Positions 26,014 through 33,119 of a DNA stretch of 64,000 bases are shown here, one piece after another. The stretch is taken from the NCBI GenBank assembly GCA_910586615.1, contig CAJUJP010000002.1, positions 124,001 to 188,000 on the forward strand, written 5' to 3'. The stretch comes from an uncultured Lachnospiraceae bacterium (GTDB taxonomy: Bacteria > Bacillota > Clostridia > Lachnospirales > Lachnospiraceae). Numbering within the stretch: position 1 is the first letter of the stretch; the number at the start of each line of letters is the position of its first letter. Below the pieces are notes generated by a model, which was given only the letters and a program-made list of their open reading frames with translations, was not told where the DNA came from and ran no database searches. Made by a program: the position numbers and the translations under genes.

Positions 26014-26089
26014 TTCGGCTTCGGACATTTCTGTAACTTTTTATGTTTATGCTGTTTACGAAACGATATGATACAAGTGAGGAAGCATT

Positions 26090-26311
26090 ATGACACTGCC
26101 TTTGGAAAACAACATAAATACCGCCGTCAAAAAGATTGCGGCACAGCGCATCTGGGCCAATCAGGGAAAAAGCGCTTTTATTATTTCGGCGATCGTACTG
26201 ACTACGGTTCTGTTTGCAGCGGTTTTTGCCGTGGCGGGAGGATTTATTGACCAATGGAAGCAGATTCAACGGCAGCAGTACGGTGCGGCCCACGGGGGAA
26301 TCCTGCTCTGA
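26090..26311 (+). pseudogene. N-terminal remnant of an FtsX/BceB-type ABC permease
   Basis: 73 residues with a good ribosome site (GTGAGG). The sequence NQGKSAFIISAIVLTTVLFA is the typical cytoplasmic entry and first transmembrane helix of MacB/BceB-type permeases, and QIQRQQYGAAHGG resembles the start of the extracellular part. It stops after GGILL, whereas the family is 600-850 residues long, and no continuation is found in other frames before the ATPase gene at 26352. It is therefore a truncated relic, read as the leftover of a deletion or recombination event. Confidence 0.7.
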
Positions 26312-26351
26312 CATGGGGATTAGTATAGTTGAATTTGGAGGAGCTGAATCA

Positions 26352-27026
26352 ATGAGTATATTGCAGACAATAGATTTGAAAAAGTATTATGGAGCGGAGC
26401 CTAATATTACACGGGCGCTGGACGGGGTGAGCCTCAGTGTGGAACAGGGAGAATTTGTGGCTGTGGTGGGTACTTCGGGCAGCGGTAAGTCTACGCTGCT
26501 TCATATGATGGGAGGATTGGATACGCCCACGTCGGGCAGTGTGATGGTACGCGGGGAGGAACTGGCGATGAAGACAGAGGAGCAGCTGACGATCTTCCGA
26601 CGCCGCAATATCGGTTTTGTTTTTCAGAATTATAATCTGGTGCCGATTCTGAATGTGTATGAGAATATCGTGCTGCCGGTGGAACTGGACGGCGACAGGG
26701 CGGATCAGCAGTTTCTGGACGAGATCGTTCATATGCTGGCACTGGAAGATAAGCTGAACCAAATGCCCAACAATTTGTCAGGCGGGCAGCAGCAGCGGGT
26801 AGCCATTGCACGGGCTCTGATTACAAAACCGGCCATTGTGCTGGCAGACGAACCCACCGGAAATCTGGACAGCAAGACCAGCGCGGATGTGCTGGGGCTT
26901 CTGAAACGGACCGGAGCGGAATTTCACCAGACCATTGTCATGATTACTCACAACAATGAGATTGCTCAGCTTGCAGATCGGATTGTGCGGATTGAAGACG
27001 GGAGGAATCTGCCAGTTTTGTCATAA
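26352..27026 (+). CDS. ABC transporter ATP-binding protein (BceA/LolD type)
   Basis: 224 residues. Walker A is VVGTSGSGKSTLLHMMGG, the Q-loop is FVFQNYNLVPILNVYEN, the signature is NNLSGGQQQRVAIARAL, Walker B is IVLADEPTGNLDS and the H-loop is IVMITHNNEIA. This is the ATPase class that works with FtsX-fold permeases in peptide-antibiotic resistance (BceA) or lipoprotein release. GGAGGA precedes the ATG. Normally a large permease gene follows; here the gene ends against an oppositely oriented thioesterase. Only a 73-residue permease remnant precedes it, so the transporter is probably non-functional unless another permease serves it. Confidence 0.88.
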   Translation: MSILQTIDLKKYYGAEPNITRALDGVSLSVEQGEFVAVVGTSGSGKSTLLHMMGGLDTPTSGSVMVRGEELAMKTEEQLTIFRRRNIGFVFQNYNLVPILNVYENIVLPVELDGDRADQQFLDEIVHMLALEDKLNQMPNNLSGGQQQRVAIARALITKPAIVLADEPTGNLDSKTSADVLGLLKRTGAEFHQTIVMITHNNEIAQLADRIVRIEDGRNLPVLS

Positions 27027-27411
27027 GGTCGTGAAATGCAGGAAGCTCTTTTTTTAAAAGAATGAGTTTTCCGTGGCTTCCCAGAAAGCAATGCTCCGAT
27101 ATGCCCTTACAGACGCTTTCGCCTTTAGAATTGGTCATATGATATTCCAGCACAAGCCGGACACCCTTGAATTCCAATACGTTTACAGCGATGGATATCT
27201 CTTCCTCGAATGTGGCCGGGTGTGTATACTTGCAGGAAACAGACGTGACCGGAGAGAAAATGCCGTCTTTTTCCAGCTTTGCATAGTTCCATCCGATCTG
27301 ACTTAAGAAGTCGGTCCGTGCCTCTTCCATCCAGCGTATATAATTTGAATGATGGACGATGCCCATTTGATCTGTCTCATAGTACTGCACTTTATGTTTA
27401 TACAGGTTCAA
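26944..27411 (-). CDS. Acyl-CoA thioesterase (hotdog fold, YbgC/4HBT type)
   Basis: 155 residues. The hotdog signature VQYYETDQMGIVHHSNYIRW with MEEAR contains the catalytic Asp typical of 4-hydroxybenzoyl-CoA thioesterase-like enzymes. They hydrolyse acyl-CoA esters; the specific acyl group is unknown. The conserved domain ends near LKKELPAFHDL. The last 27 or so residues (from about MTKLADSS) are translated from the strand opposite the 3' end of the ABC ATPase gene, an 83-bp convergent overlap. The C-terminal tail is thus probably not native. An inverted repeat with a promoter-like signal lies just upstream. Confidence 0.82.
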   Translation of the reverse strand: MNLYKHKVQYYETDQMGIVHHSNYIRWMEEARTDFLSQIGWNYAKLEKDGIFSPVTSVSCKYTHPATFEEEISIAVNVLEFKGVRLVLEYHMTNSKGESVCKGISEHCFLGSHGKLILLKKELPAFHDLMTKLADSSRLQSAQSDLQAEQSHCCE

Positions 27412-27432
27412 GCTGCTGCCTCCGTTATCAAT

Positions 27433-27492
27433 CTTGTTTCAGACGGACAATTTACTGTTTTGATTTTAGCACGATTGTCTGTCTGAAACAAG
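27433..27492 (-). promoter_or_regulatory. Inverted repeat spanning a possible thioesterase promoter
   Basis: Arms CTTGTTTCAGACGGACAAT and ATTGTCTGTCTGAAACAAG (19 bp, one mismatch) surround a 22-bp centre. On the minus strand TTGTTT, a 17-bp spacer and TAAAAT fall inside it, about 20 bp before the thioesterase start. This is the layout of a repressor operator over a promoter. It could alternatively end the upstream MerR transcript. Confidence 0.5.
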
Positions 27493-27547
27493 AATCTTTT
27501 CTTTGTGTGTTCCTATATAAAGGTGCATCGCAGGCGGCAGACAAATG

Positions 27548-28387
27548 CTATCTGCCCCTTGGGAATATCCGGAACACCCAGAGCAGATACGGGAAGATCA
27601 TGAGGGCTACCAGACCCGCCCACACGACGCTCTGCCTGGTGACAGCCATAAAAATAAAGAGAACCAGCAGCAGAATATAAGGCCCGTTGACCAGCCGGTA
27701 AAGCATTTTCCGGTTCTCCGGAATATTCTCCGTGCCGTCTTCTTCAGGATGAGTCATGGTGCAGTGCACCGTTGCCCCGAAGCGGCAAAAGATGCGTTCT
27801 GCTGTGTACTCCACACCATCAAGCTCAAAGACCGGATACATGCCGCCTTTTATGAGAACCAGCTTCTGGTTGTTTTCGTCGGCATATTGAAATAACGCCT
27901 CCGAGAACTCTGTGGGATTCATTATCATGGTATCGGGTGTGAAGGAAAAGTGCCGTTTGCGCTGTGCTGCAGAATATCTTTTATAATCTTCAACAATTGA
28001 CATAAATGTACCTCCGTTCTGTTCAATTCTATCCATTTTTTCAAGTGTTTTGTCTACATTAAGAGAATCAGGACCCGTTTCGAGAAGATCTATGCAAACA
28101 TCAATACAGGCCTTAAGTTCCTGCTGCCTTGTCTGCAGTTCTTTGAGGTGCTGTTTTAGAATCTCATGAAGCGGTATCTCTTCGGACAGGATCTTACGAA
28201 TGTCTTCCAGAGAAAAATCCAGTTTCCGGAGAAGCTTGATCGTCTTAAGCGCAGCAAGATCCTCTGCGGAATACTCCCGGTAATTGTTTCCGGAATTTCT
28301 TGCCGGATGGAGCAGCTCCTTCTTTTCATAGAAACGGATATTTTGTCTGGTGATTCCTGTCAGGCGTTCCAGTTCATTGATGTTCAA
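27548..28387 (-). CDS. MerR-family regulator with C-terminal membrane helices
   Basis: 279 residues. The N-terminal MerR domain has LTGITRQNIRFYEKKELLHP and DLAALKTIKLLRKLDFSLED, followed by a long dimerisation helix (about 80-115) and a middle domain to about residue 225. The C-terminus holds two hydrophobic helices (YILLLVLFIFMAVTR and VVWAGLVALMIFPYLLWVF), which are unusual in MerR regulators and suggest a membrane-bound regulator. The start is TTG at 28387 after AAGGAGG; no ATG fits the conserved NINELERLTGI start. It is transcribed from a promoter with the 19-bp spacer typical of MerR control. Confidence 0.85.
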   Translation of the reverse strand: MNINELERLTGITRQNIRFYEKKELLHPARNSGNNYREYSAEDLAALKTIKLLRKLDFSLEDIRKILSEEIPLHEILKQHLKELQTRQQELKACIDVCIDLLETGPDSLNVDKTLEKMDRIEQNGGTFMSIVEDYKRYSAAQRKRHFSFTPDTMIMNPTEFSEALFQYADENNQKLVLIKGGMYPVFELDGVEYTAERIFCRFGATVHCTMTHPEEDGTENIPENRKMLYRLVNGPYILLLVLFIFMAVTRQSVVWAGLVALMIFPYLLWVFRIFPRGR

Positions 28388-28423
28388 TGGAAATGTGCCT
28401 CCTTTCGGTTACTTGTTAAGCTG

Positions 28424-28454
28424 AGTATAAGGGGTATAGTTAGTATAAGGTCAA
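28424..28454 (-). promoter_or_regulatory. MerR-type promoter with a 19-bp spacer
   Basis: On the minus strand TTGACC, a 19-bp spacer and TATACT. The over-long spacer is the hallmark of promoters that MerR proteins activate by DNA distortion, so autoregulation is inferred. A direct repeat GTATAAGG occurs twice across it. Confidence 0.7.
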
Positions 28455-28630
28455 GAATTTCTTTGCTTTTTTTAAAAAAATCTATTTTGAAAAATATATT
28501 TTCAAAGAGGAGCGTTTGCAACCGGTATTTTAAATGGAAATTTTTCGGAGAGGAACGGGGAGGTGGAACTTTTATGAAAAGTATGCTATCATTATGAAAA
28601 AAATATTTACGTGTGAGAGGTGGAAAGAAA

Positions 28631-29011
28631 ATGAAGTTAAAACCGGATGCAGTAGCCAAGTGGGAGTCAACATTGAGAGAATTGGAGTACATAAGTGATG
28701 ATGACCATATTATTGAGCACACACAGGGCGACAGGTGGGAGATGATGTCACAGACCAGAGGAAACTTTTTCTTTACCAACGAGAAGTTCATCTTTGTGGG
28801 CGGTCTGACGGGGATAAGCAACTTTGTCGTTAAGTACAGTGATATCAAGGAAATGAAGACGGTAAACGTGGGCGGCCTGATCCCCGTGATTCCTACAGGG
28901 ATCAGAGTGGTCTGCAGGAAGCCTGACAGTGACAAGACCTTGAAGTATAAGTGCTCTGTCATGAAGAGAAAAGAGTGGATTCAGTTTCTGAGCCAGAAGG
29001 CGGGGCTGTAA
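28631..29011 (+). CDS. PH/GRAM-like domain protein
   Basis: 126 residues, cytoplasmic. The central part (RGNFFFTNEKFIFVGG, VVKYSDIKEMKTV, GIRVVCRKP) reads as the beta-strands of a bacterial PH or GRAM-like domain, and KRKEWIQFLSQKAG as its closing helix. The role is unknown. The ATG at 28631 follows GAGAGGTGG. It is a single gene that ends 50 bp before a MITE insertion. Confidence 0.7.
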   Translation: MKLKPDAVAKWESTLRELEYISDDDHIIEHTQGDRWEMMSQTRGNFFFTNEKFIFVGGLTGISNFVVKYSDIKEMKTVNVGGLIPVIPTGIRVVCRKPDSDKTLKYKCSVMKRKEWIQFLSQKAGL

Positions 29012-29068
29012 GTACATAGGGCTGATCATCGTCTGGATGGTCGGCCCTGTTTTGTGGAAACATAAAAT

Positions 29069-29208
29069 GTAACAGTTCAGCCTTGCACTATTCCGCGAGT
29101 AAAATCGCTCTGTATGCGATTTTATGAGTTGCGAAAGCGCCAAAATGCGACTTTGGAGCATTTTGTGTGCATCAGGAGTGACGGTGAAGCCGAAGGTTGA
29201 ACTGTTAC
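29069..29208 (+). mobile_element. 140-bp MITE, copy 1, with 8-bp target duplication
   Basis: A short non-coding element bounded by inverted ends GTAACAGTTCAG and CTGAACTGTTAC-like (TTGAACTGTTAC). It is flanked by a perfect 8-bp direct repeat CATAAAAT (29061-29068 and 29209-29216). Inside are two further hairpins, AAAATCGC/GCGATTTT and CAAAATGC/GCATTTTG. A reverse-oriented copy of the same length lies after ileS (32858-32997). Terminal inverted repeats, target duplication, fixed length and lack of coding capacity define a miniature inverted-repeat transposable element. No transposase with matching ends is seen in the window. Confidence 0.85.
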
Positions 29209-29229
29209 CATAAAATAGCAGGAACCATC

Positions 29230-29259
29230 TTGACAACAGGAAGGAAGATGTAATATAAA
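29230..29259 (+). promoter_or_regulatory. Promoter of the ileS T-box transcript
   Basis: TTGACA at 29230-29235, an 18-bp spacer and TATAAA at 29254-29259. It begins 21 bp after the end of MITE copy 1 and precedes the T-box leader. Confidence 0.65.
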
Positions 29260-29284
29260 GTATAAGTAAGAACAGACACAGACG

Positions 29285-29660
29285 TTGAAGAAGACAGTAG
29301 CTGATTTCTCAAAGGCACAGCGAGCCGGTGATGGTGCAAGACCGGTGCGAGTAGGAGATGAGTGAAGATCACTTCCGAGTTTCAGACCGAACCTTTCTGC
29401 CAGTGAATCGTGTTCCGGCAATGCATGGACACGCTCTCTTTCCGGCAGACGTAAAAGCAGTAGGCTCTGACGGCATTCCGCCGTTACCGGGAACCGTATG
29501 ACCAGAAAGCAGCAGGACTGACCGGACAGGCTGTAGTGAGACAGATACAGCGAAGCGTATGAAGGCCGGGCTGACTGTGGAGGGGAGTGCGTCGTAACAG
29601 GTGGTATTACGAGAACTTTGACCTCGTCCTTTTACGGGACGGGGTCTTCTTATTTTCAAG
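29285..29660 (+). promoter_or_regulatory. Ile-specific T-box riboswitch in front of ileS
   Basis: A tRNA-sensing leader. Stem I contains the distal-loop sequence GCGAGCCGGTGATGGTGC and, on its 3' side, a specifier segment GTGAAGATCACTTC with the codon ATC (29368-29370), matching tRNA-Ile. A T-box-like sequence, GGTGGTATTACG, lies at 29600-29611 and can compete with the terminator at 29620-29656. Uncharged tRNA-Ile would favour the antiterminator and so ileS expression. The T-box core differs from the usual GGTGGNACCGCG in three positions, but position and context are convincing. Confidence 0.85.
29620..29656 (+). terminator. T-box leader terminator
   Basis: GACCTCGTCC pairs with GGGACGGGGTC around a TTTTAC loop and is followed by TTCTTATTTT. 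It sits just after the T-box sequence, 19 bp before the ileS start. Confidence 0.85.
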
Positions 29661-29674
29661 GAGAGGAGCACATC

Positions 29675-32600
29675 ATGTATCAAAAAGTTGACACAAGCCT
29701 TAATTTTGTAGACAGAGAGAAGGAAGTCTGTCAGTTCTGGAAGGACAATGACATTTTTCAGAAGAGCATGGATTCCCGCAAGGAGGGAGAGACGTATACC
29801 TTTTATGACGGTCCGCCCACGGCTAACGGCAAGCCCCATATCGGACATGTTCTGACCCGCGTGATCAAGGATATGATTCCCAGATACCGTACCATGAAGG
29901 GCTGTATGGTTCCCCGTAAGGCGGGCTGGGATACTCACGGACTGCCTGTAGAGTTAGAGGTAGAGAAGCTGCTGGGGCTGGACGGCAAAGAACAGATCGA
30001 AGAATACGGGTTAGACCCTTTTATCAGCAAATGTAAGGAGTCTGTCTGGAAATACAAGGGCATGTGGGAGGACTTCTCCGGTACGGTCGGTTTCTGGGCG
30101 GATATGGATGATCCTTACGTGACGTATCATGATGATTTTATCGAGTCCGAGTGGTGGGCGCTGAAACAGATCTGGGATAAGGGATTACTGTATAAGGGCT
30201 TTAAGATCGTGCCCTACTGTCCGCGCTGCGGCACGCCGCTGTCCTCCCACGAGGTGGCACAGGGCTATAAGGCAGTCAAGGAACGTTCCGCGGTGGTGCG
30301 CTTTAAAGTAGTGGGTGAGGACGCTTATTTCCTTGCGTGGACGACCACGCCGTGGACGCTTCCCTCCAATGTGGCGCTCTGCGTGAACCCGGGCGAGACG
30401 TATGTGAAAGTAAAGGCGGCGGACGGCTATACCTATTACATGGCCCAGGCGCTTCTGGACAATGTGCTGGGTAAACTGTCGGAGGATGACAAGCCGGCCT
30501 ATGAGGTGCTTGAGACTTATACAGGAACGGATCTGGAGTATAAAGAATATGAGCCCCTTTTCGCATGTACAGGGGAAGCAGCGGCGAAGCAGAAGAAAAA
30601 AGCTCATTTCGTGACCTGTGACAATTACGTTACCATGACGGACGGTACCGGTATCGTCCATATCGCACCGGCATTCGGTGAGGATGACGCCCAGGTGGGA
30701 CGCAAATACGACCTGCCTTTCGTACAGTTTGTGGACGGCAAGGGTGAGATGACACAGGAGACGCCCTATGCGGGTCTGTTTGTGAAAAAGGCTGACCCGG
30801 AGATCCTGAAGGATCTGGATAAAGAGGGAAAATTGTTCGACGCGCCGAAATTTGAACACGATTACCCCTTCTGCTGGCGTTGTGACACGCCGCTGATCTA
30901 TTACGCAAGAGAGTCCTGGTTTATCAAGATGACGGCGGTGCGGGACGATCTGGTGCGCAACAACAAGACGGTCAACTGGATTCCGGAATCCATCGGTGAG
31001 GGACGTTTCGGCAACTGGCTGGAAAATATTCAGGACTGGGGTATTTCCCGTAACCGTTACTGGGGTACGCCCTTGAATGTATGGGAGTGCGAGGCGTGCG
31101 GACACATGGAGTCTGTCGGTTCCCGCGAAGAATTGGAGAAGCTGTCCGGCAATCCGGCGGCGCGGACGGTGGAGCTGCACAGACCTTATATCGACGAGAT
31201 CACAATCACCTGTCCGGACTGCGGCAAGACGATGAAGCGTGTGCCGGAAGTGATTGACTGCTGGTTTGACTCGGGTGCCATGCCGTTTGCACAGCACCAT
31301 TATCCTTTTGAGAATAAAGAGTTATTTGAGAAACAGTTCCCGGCGCAGTTTATCTCCGAGGCGGTAGACCAGACCCGTGGATGGTTCTATTCACTGATGG
31401 CGGAGTCTACGCTGCTGTTTAACAAGGCTCCTTTTGAAAATGTTATCGTTCTGGGTCACGTGCAGGACGAAAACGGGCAGAAGATGAGTAAGTCCAAGGG
31501 GAATGCGGTGGACCCGTTCGAGGCGCTTGAGACTTACGGTGCGGATGCGATCCGTTGGTATTTCTATATCAATTCCGCACCATGGCTGCCCAACCGTTTC
31601 CACGGCAAGGCAGTGCAGGAGGGACAGCGCAAGTTCCTGGGCACTTTGTGGAACACTTATGCGTTCTTCGTATTATATGCAAATATCGACGGCTTTGATG
31701 CGACGAAGTACAGCCTGGAATATGACAAGCTGCCTGTAATGGATAAGTGGCTTTTGTCTAAACTGAACACGGTGATCAAGGAAGTGGACGCGAATCTTGA
31801 TAACTACAGGATTCCCGAGGCTGCCCGTGCGCTGGATGAGTTCGTGGACGAGATGAGTAACTGGTACGTGAGAAGAAGCCGTGAGCGCTTCTGGGCGAAG
31901 GGCATGGAGCAGGATAAGATTAACGCTTACATGACTCTGTACACGGCCCTTGTTACCATCAGCAAATGTGCGGCGCCGATGATTCCTTTTATGACAGAGG
32001 AGATTTATCTGAATCTGGTGAAGAGCATTGATGAGAATGCGCCGGAGAGTATTCACCTGTGTGATTTTCCGACGGCGGATGAGAAGATGATCGACCAGAA
32101 GCTGGAAGAGGATATGGAAGCAGTCTTAAAGATCGTTGTGATGGGACGTGCGGCACGTAACACGGCGAATATTAAGAACCGGCAGCCCATCGGCACTATG
32201 TTTGTCAGGGCGGAGCATGAACTCAGTGACTTCTATCAGGAGATCATCAGGGATGAACTGAATGTGAAGAACATCGAGTTTTCCGATGATGTGTCAGCAT
32301 TTACAAGCTACAGCTTCAAGCCTCAGCTTAAGACGGTGGGACCGAAGTACGGCAAGCAGTTAGGCGGTATCAAAGCGTATCTGAGCGCAGTGGATGGTAC
32401 GAAGGCAATGGAGGAGCTGAAGGCGCAGGGCGCATTGAAATTTGATGTGGACGGCGTGGAAGTGGCACTGGCGGAAGAAGACCTTCTAATCGATATGGCG
32501 CAGAAGGAAGGTTATGTGACAGAGGCGGACAACAGCGTTACCGTCGTGCTGGATACCAGCCTGACACCGGAACTGATCGAGGAGGGCTTCGTGTATGAGG

Positions 32601-32830
32601 TCATCAGCAAGATCCAGACGATGCGTAAGGATGCGGATTTTGAGGTAATGGATCATATCAAAGTGTCCGTCTGCGGCAACGATAAGGTGGCCGGAATCGT
32701 ACAGAAGAATGCAGAGGCGATCTCTGGTAAGGTGCTGGCAGAGGCGATTGTGACGAATGAGACGCTTGCGGTATCCAGGGAGTGGAATGTGAACGGCGAG
32801 AAGGTTACGATCGGCGTGGAGAAAGTGTAG
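29675..32830 (+). CDS. ileS: Isoleucyl-tRNA synthetase, type 2 (eukaryote-like)
   Basis: Charges tRNA-Ile; a class I synthetase of 1051 residues. The HIGH motif is PHIGH (about residue 54), the editing domain contains FLAWTTTPWTLPSNVALCVN, KMSKS occurs as KMSKSKGN near residue 603, and the anticodon-binding region follows. Length near 1050, KMSKSKGN rather than KMSKSLGN, and the N-terminal FYDGPPTANGKPHIGH pattern point to the eukaryote-like IleS2 class, which in other bacteria tolerates mupirocin. The start at 29675 follows AAGGAGAGGAG. It is controlled by the Ile T-box and lies between two inverted MITE copies. The C-terminus is GEKVTIGVEKV. Confidence 0.97.
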   Translation: MYQKVDTSLNFVDREKEVCQFWKDNDIFQKSMDSRKEGETYTFYDGPPTANGKPHIGHVLTRVIKDMIPRYRTMKGCMVPRKAGWDTHGLPVELEVEKLLGLDGKEQIEEYGLDPFISKCKESVWKYKGMWEDFSGTVGFWADMDDPYVTYHDDFIESEWWALKQIWDKGLLYKGFKIVPYCPRCGTPLSSHEVAQGYKAVKERSAVVRFKVVGEDAYFLAWTTTPWTLPSNVALCVNPGETYVKVKAADGYTYYMAQALLDNVLGKLSEDDKPAYEVLETYTGTDLEYKEYEPLFACTGEAAAKQKKKAHFVTCDNYVTMTDGTGIVHIAPAFGEDDAQVGRKYDLPFVQFVDGKGEMTQETPYAGLFVKKADPEILKDLDKEGKLFDAPKFEHDYPFCWRCDTPLIYYARESWFIKMTAVRDDLVRNNKTVNWIPESIGEGRFGNWLENIQDWGISRNRYWGTPLNVWECEACGHMESVGSREELEKLSGNPAARTVELHRPYIDEITITCPDCGKTMKRVPEVIDCWFDSGAMPFAQHHYPFENKELFEKQFPAQFISEAVDQTRGWFYSLMAESTLLFNKAPFENVIVLGHVQDENGQKMSKSKGNAVDPFEALETYGADAIRWYFYINSAPWLPNRFHGKAVQEGQRKFLGTLWNTYAFFVLYANIDGFDATKYSLEYDKLPVMDKWLLSKLNTVIKEVDANLDNYRIPEAARALDEFVDEMSNWYVRRSRERFWAKGMEQDKINAYMTLYTALVTISKCAAPMIPFMTEEIYLNLVKSIDENAPESIHLCDFPTADEKMIDQKLEEDMEAVLKIVVMGRAARNTANIKNRQPIGTMFVRAEHELSDFYQEIIRDELNVKNIEFSDDVSAFTSYSFKPQLKTVGPKYGKQLGGIKAYLSAVDGTKAMEELKAQGALKFDVDGVEVALAEEDLLIDMAQKEGYVTEADNSVTVVLDTSLTPELIEEGFVYEVISKIQTMRKDADFEVMDHIKVSVCGNDKVAGIVQKNAEAISGKVLAEAIVTNETLAVSREWNVNGEKVTIGVEKV

Positions 32831-32849
32831 TGCCAGGCTGAACTGTTAC
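32830..32849 (+). mobile_element. 20-bp remnant of a MITE end
   Basis: Starting at the last base of the ileS stop codon, 19 of 20 bases match the outer end of the 140-bp MITE (reverse complement of the copy 1 left end). It is followed by CGAACATT, which also flanks copy 2, so an earlier or tandem insertion at the same target is likely. Confidence 0.6.
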
Positions 32850-32857
32850 CGAACATT

Positions 32858-32997
32858 GTAACAGTTCAGCCTTCGGCTTCACTGTCACGTCTGATGCACA
32901 CAAAATGCTCCAAAGTCGCATTTTGGCGCTTGCATAACTCGCAAAATCGCATACAGAGCGATTTTACTTGCGGAATAGCGCCAGACTGAACTGTTAC
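32858..32997 (-). mobile_element. 140-bp MITE, copy 2, inverted
   Basis: Same length and ends (GTAACAGTTCAG ... CTGAACTGTTAC) as copy 1 but in the opposite orientation. The internal hairpins are present, with small differences from copy 1. It is flanked by CGAACATT (32850-32857) and CGAACTTT (32998-33005), an 8-bp target duplication with one mismatch. It lies 27 bp after ileS, so ileS and its T-box are framed by an inverted pair 3.6 kb apart. Confidence 0.85.
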
Positions 32998-33119
32998 CGA
33001 ACTTTTTACATTTAAACACATTTCATATAGTCAAAAGCCAAAATACAATATATAATAAGAGAATGGAGTTAAGAAAGAAATTGTTTTTCAGAACCAAGAC
33101 CAAACGAGGAGGCACAGAA

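Noticed and set aside
27433..27492. Insertion-sequence remnant with inverted ends
   Set aside because: Only 60 bp, no flanking direct repeat, and it coincides with a promoter-like signal; an operator is more likely.
30185..31300. 371-codon open frame on the minus strand inside ileS
   Set aside because: It lies wholly antisense to a conserved synthetase, has no ribosome site and shows no recognisable protein; it is a by-product of codon bias.
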